Shown: positions 6,613 to 13,909, counted from the first letter of the stretch. The stretch: 16,194 bases of DNA from Brevundimonas sp. (GCA_022712235.1 JALAGW010000180.1:1-16194); one strand, 5' to 3'. The notes: a model not told the origin generated them from the letters alone. Translations and numbers: made by a program.

Positions 6613-7035
6613 TTAAGCTTCGTCGCCCTTGTCGGCCGAACCGGTGACCGGAACGGTGGCGCCCTTGGCCGGACGAACCGTCTGGCGCTCGGCGATACGG
6701 GCCGACTTACCGCGACGATCGCGCAGGTAGTAGAGCTTGGCGCGACGGACGACGCCGCGACGCTTCACTTCGATGGAGTCGACGTTCGGCGACAGGATCG
6801 GGAAGCGACGCTCCACGCCTTCACCGAAGGAAATCTTGCGGACCGTGAAGGTCTCGTTGATGCCGCCGCCGTCACGGGCGATGCAGACGCCTTCGAACGC
6901 CTGGATGCGTTCGCGCTCGCCTTCCTTGATGCGCACGTTGACGCGCAGGGTGTCGCCCGGCTGGAAGTCGGGGATGGTCTTGCCTTCGAGCAGGCGGGCT
7001 TTTTCTTCGGCAGCGAGTTGCTGGACGATGTTCAT
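6613..7035 (-). CDS. rplS: 50S ribosomal protein L19
   Basis: 140 residues. L19 sits at the 30S-50S interface of the ribosome. The sequence is canonical: MNIVQQLAAEEKARLLEG, FQPGDTLRVNVRIKEGERER, QAFEGVCIARDGGGINETF, SFGEGVERRFPILSPNVDSI and VVRRAKLYYLRDRRGKSARI. It is longer than E. coli L19 (115 residues) because of a C-terminal extension of about 25 residues rich in Ala, Pro, Lys and acidic residues. The ATG at 7035 has a strong GAGGAG (7042-7047, minus strand) 6 nt upstream, encoded within the last codons of trmD. The trmD stop is 1 nt before the ATG, so translation is probably coupled. A terminator lies just downstream. Confidence 0.98.
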   Translation of the reverse strand: MNIVQQLAAEEKARLLEGKTIPDFQPGDTLRVNVRIKEGERERIQAFEGVCIARDGGGINETFTVRKISFGEGVERRFPILSPNVDSIEVKRRGVVRRAKLYYLRDRRGKSARIAERQTVRPAKGATVPVTGSADKGDEA

Positions 7036-7036
7036 T

Positions 7037-7789
7037 CTATTCTCCTCGGGCTTTTGCGCCCTTTACCTTTGATTTGGCGGAGCCAGGCTCCGCAGCCGTC
7101 TTTGCAAGATGCGCCGCCCAGAGGTCCGGGCGCCGTTCCTGCGTCGTCAATTCCCGCTGCGCCTCTCGCCATTGCGCGATCTTCTTGTGATCGCCCGATA
7201 GCAGCACCTCGGGAATGTCGTGCCCCTCGAACGTCCGCGGTCGCGTGTACTGCGGATGCTCCAGAAGACCGTCCTCGAAGCTCTCGGACGACAGGCTTTC
7301 AGCCGCGCCGAGAACACCGGGAACCAGTCGTACGCACGCCTCGATCGCCACCATAGCCGCCGCCTCGCCACCGGCGAGGACCGCGTTTCCGACGGAGATC
7401 TCCTCGAACCCACGCGCGTCGAGCACCCGCTGGTCCACCCCCTCGAAACGACCGCAAAGCACGACGATGCCGTCGGCCCTGGCCCATTCCTTCACTCGCG
7501 CCTGCGTCAGGGGTCGACCGCGTGCGCTCATGTACAAAAGCGGCCGGGGCGGGCCTGACAGACTATCGAGAGCCCGGGCCACCACGTCCGCTTTCAGCAC
7601 CTGACCGGGACCGCCACCCGCGGGGGTGTCGTCCAGGAAGCCGCGCTTATCTTCGGAAAACGCCCGAATGTCCAGCGTCTGCAGATCCCACAGCCCCTTC
7701 TCGCGCCAGGCGGTGCCGATCAGCGACACCCCGAGCGGGCCGGGAAAGGCCTCGGGGAACATGGTCAGGACGGTGGCGGTAAAGGGCAT
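7037..7789 (-). CDS. trmD: tRNA (guanine37-N1)-methyltransferase
   Basis: 250 residues; a SPOUT-class, trefoil-knotted methyltransferase that uses S-adenosylmethionine to methylate G37 next to the anticodon, preventing frameshifts. Signature stretches: FLDDTPAGGGPGQVLKADV, LCGRFEGVDQRV, ISVGNAVLAGGEAAAM in the knot, LLEHPQYTRPRTFEGHDIP, and VLLSGDHKKIAQWR. All are intact. The C-terminal tail is Lys/Ala-rich. The ATG at 7789 gives the expected family N-terminus. The ribosome-binding AAAGGG is buried in a perfect hairpin (separate entry), suggesting weak or regulated translation. The gene is followed by rplS as in the classic rpsP-rimM-trmD-rplS operon, but rimM and rpsP are not upstream here; a DUF885 gene is. 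Confidence 0.98.
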   Translation of the reverse strand: MPFTATVLTMFPEAFPGPLGVSLIGTAWREKGLWDLQTLDIRAFSEDKRGFLDDTPAGGGPGQVLKADVVARALDSLSGPPRPLLYMSARGRPLTQARVKEWARADGIVVLCGRFEGVDQRVLDARGFEEISVGNAVLAGGEAAAMVAIEACVRLVPGVLGAAESLSSESFEDGLLEHPQYTRPRTFEGHDIPEVLLSGDHKKIAQWREAQRELTTQERRPDLWAAHLAKTAAEPGSAKSKVKGAKARGE

Positions 7790-7805
7790 GGCGGCCCTTT
7801 ACCGC
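7776..7805 (-). promoter_or_regulatory. Perfect 12-bp hairpin sequestering the trmD ribosome-binding site
   Basis: In the trmD mRNA sense, GCGGTAAAGGGC (7805-7794), loop CGCCAT (7793-7788) and GCCCTTTACCGC (7787-7776) form a perfect 12-bp stem. The 5' arm contains the Shine-Dalgarno AAAGGG. The loop holds A and U of the start codon, and the 3' arm is the last base of ATG plus codons 2-5. No uridine tract follows, so it is not a standard terminator for the upstream gene. A translational brake on trmD is the simplest reading. Confidence 0.7.
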
Positions 7806-7827
7806 TCTAAGGCCGTAAACGCGAGCC

Positions 7828-9669
7828 TCAGGCGACCGGCGCCCCGCCGCCCGCCGCGATCCAGGCGTTCACCAGATCCTCCAGCACGTCCAGCGGCACC
7901 GAGCCGGAGCCGAGGACCACCGCGTGGAAGTCCTTGATGTCGAAACGGTCGCCCAGCGTCGCCTCGGCCTTGGCCCGCAGCTCCTCGATCTTCAGCTCGC
8001 CGATCTTGTAGCTGGTCGCCTGGCCGGGGTTGGTGATGTAGCGCTCGACCTCTTTGCCGATGTCGCGTTCCGACAGCAGGGAGTTCTGGCGGAAATAGTC
8101 CATCGCCTGTTCGCGCGACCACCGCTTGGCGTGCAGGCCGGTGTCGGTGACCAGACGCACCGCGCGCCACAACTCGGTCGAGAGGCGGCCGAAGTCCGAG
8201 TATGGGTCCTGATAGAAGCCCATCTCCTTGCCCAGTTGCTCGGCGTAGAGCCCCCAACCCTCGGCGTAGGCGCCATAGCCGCCGAAACGACGGAAGCGCG
8301 GCAGGCCCTCGATTTCCTGGGCATAGGCGATCTGGAAATGATGCCCCGGCGCGCCCTCGTGATAGCTGATGCCCTCGATCTGGGGCTTCAGCACCTGGGT
8401 CATGTCCGACAGGTTGACGTAGTAGATGCCCGGTCGCGACCCGTCCGGCGCCGGCGAGTTGTAGAAGGCGATCGAGGCCGTGGCCTCGCGGAAGGGCTCG
8501 ACCGCCCTCACCTCCAGCGCCGCATTCGGCAGGGTCGAGAACCACTGCGGCGCCACCGCCATGACCTGGGCGATGAAGGCGCGGGCGTCGGTCAGATAGG
8601 CTTCCTTGCCCTCCGGCGTATTCGGATACTGGAAACGCGGATCGGTCTTCAGGAAGACGAAGAAGTCCTGCAGCGAACCGTCGAAGCCGACCCTGGCCTT
8701 GATGACCTCCATCTCGCGCTGGATGCGGGCGACCTCGTCCAGACCGATCTGGTGGATCTGGTCGGCGGTCAGGTCGGTCGTGGTCGAGAGCTGCAGGCGG
8801 GCGTTGTAATAGGCCTCGCCGTTCGGCAGCCGCCAGACGCCCGCGTCGCTGTCGGCCATAGGCTGGACCTCGGCCAGAGCCGTCAGGACGGTGTCAAAGC
8901 CACGCTTGTAGGGGCCGGTCAGGGCGGCGCGGGCCGAGGCCAGCAGTCTGTCTTTCGTCGCCTGATCGGCCTCCAGCGCGGCGACCTTCTTCTGGAAGTC
9001 GGCCCAGACCGGGTTGTCAGCCCCGGTGTCGAAGGGGGCGCCGGTGATGACCGCGCGGGTGTTCTCGATGGAGGGCGCAAACACGAAGCGGGGCGAGACC
9101 ACGCCTTCAGCGGCGCGCGCCTTCAGCGTCGTCGCCACCTGCCCCATGTAGCGCTCGGCCTCATTGATACGCGAGACATAGGCCTCGGCGTCCGGGACGC
9201 TGCTGATGCGGTGATTGTTGATCAGGAAGACCGGCAGGCTGGTCGTTGGGTTGCCGTTGGCGGCGAACTGGAAGTTCCAGTCGCGCCACTGGTTCGACAG
9301 GCGCGCCTGCTGCACGCCGTATTCGAACAGGCGCCAGGACATCCTGCTCTGAGGGCTGAGCCTGGCCGGGTCGAAGTCGGCCTTCATCTGCGCCAGCTGC
9401 GCCTCCTGCAGGGCCAGCGAGCGCGCGGCGGCGGCGTCGGAAACGTCGTCCAGCTTGTCATAGTCGGTCTTGAGGCCCAGAGCCGTCATCTGCTGCGGGC
9501 TAAGCGCGATCCGGGCCTGGTAGGCCTGCTCGAAGAAGGCGTCGAGGCGCGCGTCCTCGCTTTGCGCCTGCGGCGAGGCGGCGACGGGCGCGGCGGTTTG
9601 GGCCATGGCGGCGGGCGCGACGGCGCAAAGCGCCAGAACGGCGACGGATGAGATCAGAAAACGGCGCAT
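7828..9669 (-). CDS. Periplasmic DUF885-family metallopeptidase-like protein
   Basis: 613 residues, typical of the DUF885 family. A Sec signal peptide spans residues 1-23 (cleavage AMA|QTA), so the protein is periplasmic or secreted. The metal-site signature is intact: SYHEGAPGHHFQ with His437, Glu438, His443 and His444, and the downstream GYGAYAEGWGLYAEQLG with Glu470. The arrangement resembles gluzincin-like active sites, and the family is usually annotated as an uncharacterised putative carboxypeptidase or aminopeptidase. The true substrate is unknown. The ATG at 9669 has a GAGGGGG upstream. The gene lies between a thiamine enzyme gene (84 nt upstream) and trmD (38 nt downstream), all on the same strand. 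I see no functional link to either neighbour. Confidence 0.9.
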   Translation of the reverse strand: MRRFLISSVAVLALCAVAPAAMAQTAAPVAASPQAQSEDARLDAFFEQAYQARIALSPQQMTALGLKTDYDKLDDVSDAAAARSLALQEAQLAQMKADFDPARLSPQSRMSWRLFEYGVQQARLSNQWRDWNFQFAANGNPTTSLPVFLINNHRISSVPDAEAYVSRINEAERYMGQVATTLKARAAEGVVSPRFVFAPSIENTRAVITGAPFDTGADNPVWADFQKKVAALEADQATKDRLLASARAALTGPYKRGFDTVLTALAEVQPMADSDAGVWRLPNGEAYYNARLQLSTTTDLTADQIHQIGLDEVARIQREMEVIKARVGFDGSLQDFFVFLKTDPRFQYPNTPEGKEAYLTDARAFIAQVMAVAPQWFSTLPNAALEVRAVEPFREATASIAFYNSPAPDGSRPGIYYVNLSDMTQVLKPQIEGISYHEGAPGHHFQIAYAQEIEGLPRFRRFGGYGAYAEGWGLYAEQLGKEMGFYQDPYSDFGRLSTELWRAVRLVTDTGLHAKRWSREQAMDYFRQNSLLSERDIGKEVERYITNPGQATSYKIGELKIEELRAKAEATLGDRFDIKDFHAVVLGSGSVPLDVLEDLVNAWIAAGGGAPVA

Positions 9670-9710
9670 GAAACCCCCTCGGAACTGCGAGGCGGCACTG
9701 TTCCCCCTGA

Positions 9711-9739
9711 CGGCGTCGGGCGCAAGCCGCCGGACGCCG
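9711..9739 (-). other. Hairpin between thiamine-enzyme gene and DUF885 gene
   Basis: CGGCGTC (9711-9717) pairs with GACGCCG (9733-9739), and GGCG (9719-9722) pairs with CGCC (9728-9731), around a 5 nt loop with one internal mismatch. No T tract follows on the minus strand. It may be a U-less terminator for the thiamine enzyme gene or a leader structure of the DUF885 mRNA. A GGAAC/GTTCC inverted repeat (9681-9685 with 9700-9704) lies next to it. Confidence 0.4.
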
Positions 9740-9753
9740 CAGGGAGAGAGGCG

Positions 9754-11418
9754 TCAGGCCCCCCGCAGGTCGGTGATGGTGCGGCCCGGTGCGATCTGCT
9801 CCGCGTCGGTGATCAGATGGATCAGGGCCGGACGACCGCCCGCCGTCACCTCGCGCGCCGCCGCCAAGGCGGCGGGGAAGTCCCCGGTCGTTTCGCAACG
9901 CACGGCGAAGGCGCCGAAGGCCTCGGCAAACTTCACGAAGTCAGGGTTCTTCAACTCGGTAGCGATGACGCGGGCGGGATATTCCCGCTCCTGGTGCATG
10001 CGGATGGTGCCGAAGGCGCCGTTGTCCACGACCACCACGATGACGCCGAGGCCATACTGGGCGGCTGTGGCCATCTCGTTGGCGCTCATCATGAAGTCGC
10101 CGTCGCCGGCGATGCAGACCACCTCGCGCGACGGCTGGGTCGCCTTGGCCCCCAGGGCCGCCGGGTAGCCATAGCCCATGGCGCCCGAGGTCGGGGCCAG
10201 TTGGGTGCGACGGGCTTGATGGCGGTGGAAACGGTGCAGCCAGGCGGCGAAGTTCCCGGCGCCATTGGTGAGGATGGCGTCTTCCGGCAAGGCCTCAGCC
10301 AGATGAGCGATGACCTCGCTCATATTGACCGCGCTCTCGACCGTGATGGGCGAGGAGAAGGCGATGAAGTCGGCGTGGGCGGCGGCGCCCTGTTCGCTCC
10401 AGGTCCGGCCCGGATCAATGCTCGACAGGGCCAGGGCGGCCAGAGAGTTGTCGGAAGCGGCCGACAGGGCAGGCGCCCAGACGCGACCCAGTTCTTCCGC
10501 GCCCGGATGGATGTGGATCAGGGTCTCTGCGGTCCTGGCGCGGTCCAGCAGGGTGTAGCCCTGGGTCGGGTTCTCGCCCATGCGGGCGCCGATCACCAGC
10601 AGCAGGTCGGCCTCCTTGACCCGCGCGACCAGCTTCGGATTCGGCCCCAGTCCGAGGTCCCCCGCATAGCCCGGATGATCGTTGCGGATCAGGTCCTTGC
10701 GACGGAAGGACAGGGCGACGGGCAGGCCCAGACGTTCAGCCCAGTCGGAAATCGCATCAGTGGCGGCGTCCGTCCAGCCCGAACCGCCGAGGATCAGCAT
10801 GGGGCGCTCGGCCTGGGCCAGACGCGCTTTCACCTGCTCGACAAAGGCCGGGTCCAGCGCGGCTTTGGCGGCGACGACGGGGCGCACCGGCGCGGGGCCG
10901 CCCTGGTCGTGCAGAATGTTCTCGGGCAGGGCGACGACCACCGGCCCCATGCGACCCTGCAGGGCGGTGGCGAAGGCGCGCTCAACCACTTCTACGGTGC
11001 GTTCGGGGGTTTCGATCTCGGTCGCCCACTTGGCCAGGCCGCCGAAGACCTCGCGGTAGTCGACCTCCTGGAAGGCGCCGCGCCCGCGGTCGGTCAGGGC
11101 GATCTGGCCGACGAAGAGGATCATCGGCGTCGAATCCTGATGCGCCGTATGCACCCCGATCGAGGCATGGGTCGCGCCCGGTCCGCGCGTGACCATGCAG
11201 ACGCCGGGCTTGCCCGTCAGCTTGCCATAGGCCTCGGCCATGTTGGCGGCGCCGGCCTCGTGGCGGCAGACGATGACCTCGATCCGGTCGCGCACATCGG
11301 CCAGGGCGTCGAGCACGGCGAGATAGCTCTCGCCCGGCACGCAGAAGACCTTGTCGACCCCGTTCATCACCAGGGTGTCGACCAGACGGCGGGCGGCGGT
11401 ATCGAGAGCTTGCGTCAT
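9754..11418 (-). CDS. Thiamine-diphosphate-dependent enzyme, acetolactate synthase-like
   Basis: 554 residues from ATG 11418; an upstream in-frame TTG at 11472 is less likely. The three ThDP-enzyme domains are visible. The N-terminal pyrimidine domain has GVDKVFCVPGESYLAVLDAL, catalytic Glu54 in RHEAGAANMAEAYG, and RGPGATHASIGVHTAHQDS. The central domain spans about 185-340. The C-terminal diphosphate domain has SGAMGYGYPAALGA, GDGDF at 438-442 and VVVDNGAFGT, the metal/ThDP motif. AFQEVD is acetolactate-synthase-like. However, no regulatory subunit gene is adjacent, and the sequence could equally be a catabolic acetolactate synthase, a decarboxylase or a benzaldehyde-lyase-type enzyme. The reaction is therefore not fixed. 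It is divergent from an entericidin-like gene across 100 nt holding two palindromes. Confidence 0.85.
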   Translation of the reverse strand: MTQALDTAARRLVDTLVMNGVDKVFCVPGESYLAVLDALADVRDRIEVIVCRHEAGAANMAEAYGKLTGKPGVCMVTRGPGATHASIGVHTAHQDSTPMILFVGQIALTDRGRGAFQEVDYREVFGGLAKWATEIETPERTVEVVERAFATALQGRMGPVVVALPENILHDQGGPAPVRPVVAAKAALDPAFVEQVKARLAQAERPMLILGGSGWTDAATDAISDWAERLGLPVALSFRRKDLIRNDHPGYAGDLGLGPNPKLVARVKEADLLLVIGARMGENPTQGYTLLDRARTAETLIHIHPGAEELGRVWAPALSAASDNSLAALALSSIDPGRTWSEQGAAAHADFIAFSSPITVESAVNMSEVIAHLAEALPEDAILTNGAGNFAAWLHRFHRHQARRTQLAPTSGAMGYGYPAALGAKATQPSREVVCIAGDGDFMMSANEMATAAQYGLGVIVVVVDNGAFGTIRMHQEREYPARVIATELKNPDFVKFAEAFGAFAVRCETTGDFPAALAAAREVTAGGRPALIHLITDAEQIAPGRTITDLRGA

Positions 11419-11448
11419 GGTTTCGCCGTTAGCAGATTGAAGGATGAA

Positions 11449-11487
11449 TTGGCCATGCAACCTTATGGCCAAGCTTCACGTTGAAGC
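11449..11487. promoter_or_regulatory. Two abutting palindromes in the divergent promoter region (candidate operators)
   Basis: TTGGCCAT (11449-11456), an 8 nt spacer, and ATGGCCAA (11465-11472) form a perfect 8-bp inverted repeat. Immediately next is GCTTCA-CGT-TGAAGC (11473-11487), a perfect 6-bp-arm palindrome. Both sit between the divergent thiamine-enzyme and entericidin-like genes. They look like binding sites for dimeric regulators; the first could also be an RNA stem-loop. The regulator is unknown. Confidence 0.55.
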
Positions 11488-11518
11488 GCTCAATCGCCTT
11501 ATTCTCGGGGAAATCTCC

Positions 11519-11656
11519 ATGCGCAAGCTCATCGCCCTCGGCGTCATCGCCGCAGCCCTGGCCACCGCCGCCTGCAACACCGTCGCCGGCATGGGCCGCG
11601 ATCTGGAAGCCGCCGGTCAGGCCGTGACCTCCAGCTCCAACTCGGCCCGCAACTAG
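11519..11656 (+). CDS. Entericidin A/B-like small lipoprotein
   Basis: 45 residues. A lipoprotein signal peptide ends in TAAC with lipidated Cys19, and the mature peptide is only 27 residues: NTVAGMGRDLEAAGQAVTSS and a short tail. CNTVxGxGrDhxxAG is the entericidin (EcnA/EcnB) family pattern. The founding E. coli pair is described as an antidote/toxin lipoprotein pair linked to stationary-phase lysis, but most family members, like this single copy, have no proven role and may be envelope stress lipoproteins. The start is ATG 11519 with GGGGA about 8 nt upstream; the frame is open further upstream but the signal peptide fixes this start. It is divergent from the thiamine-enzyme gene. Confidence 0.88.
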   Translation: MRKLIALGVIAAALATAACNTVAGMGRDLEAAGQAVTSSSNSARN

Positions 11657-11666
11657 GATGCGGCGC

Positions 11667-11696
11667 GGCGGGTTTGCGATCGTTTGCGATCCCGCC
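11667..11696. other. Structured spacer with direct and inverted repeats
   Basis: TTTGCGATC occurs twice in tandem (11673-11681 and 11683-11691). GATCG-TTTG-CGATC (11678-11691) is a perfect hairpin, and outer GGCGG (11667-11671) pairs with CCGCC (11692-11696), leaving a 6 nt bulge on one side. The element lies between the entericidin-like and YidB-family genes. No T tract follows on either strand, so it is not a clear terminator. Confidence 0.5.
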
Positions 11697-11750
11697 ACAA
11701 AAGCGTAGCCTCGTTCCCTCAGACTGCCGACTTCAACTCGGAGAACGACC

Positions 11751-12155
11751 ATGGGACTTCTGGATAACGTGCTCGACGGCCTCGGCGACGACGCCGCAGG
11801 CGGCCTGTCGGACCTGCTCAAGGGTCAGGGCGGCATCGCCGGCCTGGCCGAGAAGTTCGGCCAGAACGGCCTGGGTGACGTGGCGGCCTCGTGGATCGGC
11901 AAGGGCGGCAACGCCGGGATCTCGGCCGAGCAGATCGCCGCTGTGCTCGGCTCGGGCCCGATCGCCGACTTCGCCGCCAAGCTGGGCATTTCGCCGGAAC
12001 AGGCCAGCGAGACCCTGGCCGGTCTTCTGCCGGAAGCCGTCGATCGCCTGACTCCGAACGGCTCAGCCGAGGGCGCCGACGACCTGCTGGGCGGTCTGAT
12101 GAACAACCTGCCGGGCGGCATCGGCGACGCTCTGGGCGGCCTGTTCAAGCGCTAA
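11751..12155 (+). CDS. YidB family (DUF937) protein
   Basis: 134 residues. Gly/Leu-rich N- and C-terminal stretches (GLLDNVLDGLG; LLGGLMNNLPGGIGDALGGL) flank a helical core with the YidB pattern: VAASWIGKGGNAGISAEQIA, VLGSGPIADFAAKLGISPEQ and LAGLLPEAVDRLTPNG. There is no signal peptide or membrane helix, so it is probably cytoplasmic. The E. coli structure of this family resembles a homeodomain-like helical fold, but function is unknown. The start is ATG 11751 with GGAGAA at 11740-11745. It is 94 nt downstream of the entericidin-like gene and ends only 3 nt from the convergent truA stop. Confidence 0.87.
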   Translation: MGLLDNVLDGLGDDAAGGLSDLLKGQGGIAGLAEKFGQNGLGDVAASWIGKGGNAGISAEQIAAVLGSGPIADFAAKLGISPEQASETLAGLLPEAVDRLTPNGSAEGADDLLGGLMNNLPGGIGDALGGLFKR

Positions 12156-12158
12156 CGA

Positions 12159-12908
12159 CTAGGCTTCGGCCTCATAGGTGACGCCCGTCAGATAGAGACC
12201 GTCTGACGGCGCCACCGGGCCGCAGCGCGCCCGGTCCTTCGCCTCAAGCGCCTCGGCCAGATCGGACACGGCCCAGCGACCCAGCCCGACCTCGACCAGG
12301 CTGCCGGCCATCGACCGCACCTGGCGGTGCAGGAAGCTGCGCGCCTCGAACACCAGATGCACTTCTTCGCCCACGCGGCTGACGCAGGCTACGTCCAACG
12401 TCTTGACCGGGCTGGCCGATTGGCAGGCCGCGTCGCGGAAGGTGGTGAAGTCGTGCAGGCCCACCAAGGCTTGCGCCGCTGCATGCATGGCCTCGGCGTC
12501 CAGCGGCGTCTTGACGTGCCACACCCGGCCCCGATCCAGGGCCGGACGGCCGGGCCGGTTGAGGATGCGATACAGGTATTTGCGCCCGGTGGCGGTGAAG
12601 CGGGCGTGCCAGTCGTCGCTGACCGGGGCGCAATCCAGCACCGCAACCGCTTCGTGCATCAGGTGGGCGTTCAGGGCGTTCATCACCGTCCGCGCCGGCC
12701 AGGCCTTGTCCAGATCGACATGGCAGGTCTGGCCCGTAGCGTGGACGCCCGTGTCGGTGCGACCCGCGGCGGCGATGCGCACGCTCTGGCCGCTGAACGC
12801 CTTCACCGCCGCCTCGATCGCGCCCTGCACCGTCGGCTGACCCGCCTGGGCCTGAAAGCCGTTATAGGCCGAGCCGTCGTATTCGACCGTGAAACGATAG
12901 CGGGGCAT
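12159..12908 (-). CDS. truA: tRNA pseudouridine(38-40) synthase
   Basis: 249 residues. TruA converts uridines 38, 39 and 40 in the tRNA anticodon arm to pseudouridine. The N-terminus MPRYRFTVEYDGSAYNGFQAQ is canonical, catalytic Asp52 sits in GRTDTGVHA, and the C-terminal domain has FLHRQVRSMAGSLVEVGLGRW with the usual Arg/Gln contacts. Length is normal. Its ATG overlaps the fmt stop by 1 nt (TAATG), so translation is probably coupled to fmt, making truA the last gene of the def-fmt-truA operon. It converges on the YidB-family gene with a 3 nt gap and no visible terminator. Confidence 0.97.
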   Translation of the reverse strand: MPRYRFTVEYDGSAYNGFQAQAGQPTVQGAIEAAVKAFSGQSVRIAAAGRTDTGVHATGQTCHVDLDKAWPARTVMNALNAHLMHEAVAVLDCAPVSDDWHARFTATGRKYLYRILNRPGRPALDRGRVWHVKTPLDAEAMHAAAQALVGLHDFTTFRDAACQSASPVKTLDVACVSRVGEEVHLVFEARSFLHRQVRSMAGSLVEVGLGRWAVSDLAEALEAKDRARCGPVAPSDGLYLTGVTYEAEA

Positions 12909-13882
12909 TATTCTTGGGGGCCGCGGTCAGAAGGCTCCGCCTTCTCGATCCGACGCGGCCCGTCCAGCACGGTTCCAGCAGAAACCGCGAAGCCGCGCAG
13001 CATGTCCTCAGCGGATTGCGCCGCCTTGCCGGGGCGCTGCACGCGGCTCAGGCGCACGGCGCCGCTTCCGCAGGCCACGGTCAGGGCGTCGTCCAGCACC
13101 TGACCGGGCGAACCCTGCCCGTCCGCCAGAGCCGACATCACGACCTTGATCCGCACGGGCTCGCCGTCGGCTTCGACCTCAAACCAGGCGCCCGGGAAGG
13201 GCGACAGGCCGCGAATGTGGGCGTCCACCTCGGCGGCGGGACGCGCCCAGTCGATGCGGGCCTCGGCAGGGGTGATCTTCCGGGCGTAGGTGGCTTCGCC
13301 GACCTGTTCGGTCTCGGTGAAGCCGCCGCGTTCAATGGCGGCAAGAGCGCGAGGCCACAGGGCCGCGCCGAGATGCGCCATGCGCTCGGTCAGGCTGGCG
13401 GCTGTGTCGTCGGCATGGATGTCCATGACCTCGGACAGGATGATCGCGCCCTCGTCCAGACCCTCGCTCATCCGCATGATCTGGGCGCCGGTCTGGCGGT
13501 CGCCGGCCATGATGGCGCGCTGGATCGGGGCGGCCCCGCGCCAGCGCGGCAAGAGCGAGCCGTGCAGGTTGAAACAGCCCAGACGAGGGGCCTCCAGCAC
13601 CTCGGGCTTGAGGATCTGGCCGTAGGCGACGACGCAGGCGGCGTCGAGGTCCAGGCTCTTGAAGACGTCGATGGCTTCCGGCGACTTCATGCTCTCGGGC
13701 GTGAAGACCGGCAGGCCCATGGCCTCGGCGAAGGCGTGAACCGGCGACGGCGTCAGCTTCTGGCCCCGGCCCTTGGGGCGCGGCGGTTGCGAATAGACGG
13801 CGACGATCTCGTGTCCCGAGGCGATCAGCTCGGCCAGCGACGGCACGGCGAAGTCGGGGGTTCCCATGAAGGCTAAGCGCAT
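12908..13882 (-). CDS. fmt: Methionyl-tRNA formyltransferase
   Basis: 324 residues, close to the usual 310-315. It transfers a formyl group from 10-formyltetrahydrofolate to Met on initiator tRNA. The N-terminal domain has MRLAFMGTPDFAVPSL, and the folate/catalytic site has Asn105, His107 (FNLHGSLLPRWRGAAPIQRA) and Asp143 in EGLDEGAI, all intact. A C-terminal tRNA-binding OB-type domain starts near residue 205 (ARKITPAEARIDW). The extreme C-terminus is charged and variable. ATG 13882 is preceded by AAAGG. It follows the 71-residue membrane protein gene by 27 nt and overlaps truA by 1 nt. Pairing with def is the classic arrangement for formyl-Met metabolism. Confidence 0.98.
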   Translation of the reverse strand: MRLAFMGTPDFAVPSLAELIASGHEIVAVYSQPPRPKGRGQKLTPSPVHAFAEAMGLPVFTPESMKSPEAIDVFKSLDLDAACVVAYGQILKPEVLEAPRLGCFNLHGSLLPRWRGAAPIQRAIMAGDRQTGAQIMRMSEGLDEGAIILSEVMDIHADDTAASLTERMAHLGAALWPRALAAIERGGFTETEQVGEATYARKITPAEARIDWARPAAEVDAHIRGLSPFPGAWFEVEADGEPVRIKVVMSALADGQGSPGQVLDDALTVACGSGAVRLSRVQRPGKAAQSAEDMLRGFAVSAGTVLDGPRRIEKAEPSDRGPQE

Positions 13883-13909
13883 GGGCAGGCCTTTAGCCCG
13901 TGGGGCGGA

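Noticed and set aside
7924..9651. 575-codon open frame on the plus strand opposite the DUF885 gene
   Set aside because: Shadow of the real minus-strand gene, which has a signal peptide and intact HEGAPGHH metal motif; the plus frame shows no domain.
9754..11418. Calling the thiamine enzyme anabolic IlvB
   Set aside because: No small regulatory subunit or ilvC neighbour, and key substrate residues cannot be judged by eye, so only an acetolactate-synthase-like label is justified.
9817..11484. 555-codon open frame on the plus strand opposite the thiamine-enzyme gene
   Set aside because: Antisense shadow; the minus strand carries full ThDP motifs.
12327..13876. Plus-strand open frames opposite truA and fmt
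   Set aside because: Shadows of two canonical housekeeping genes, with repetitive Gly/Arg/Asp-rich translation.
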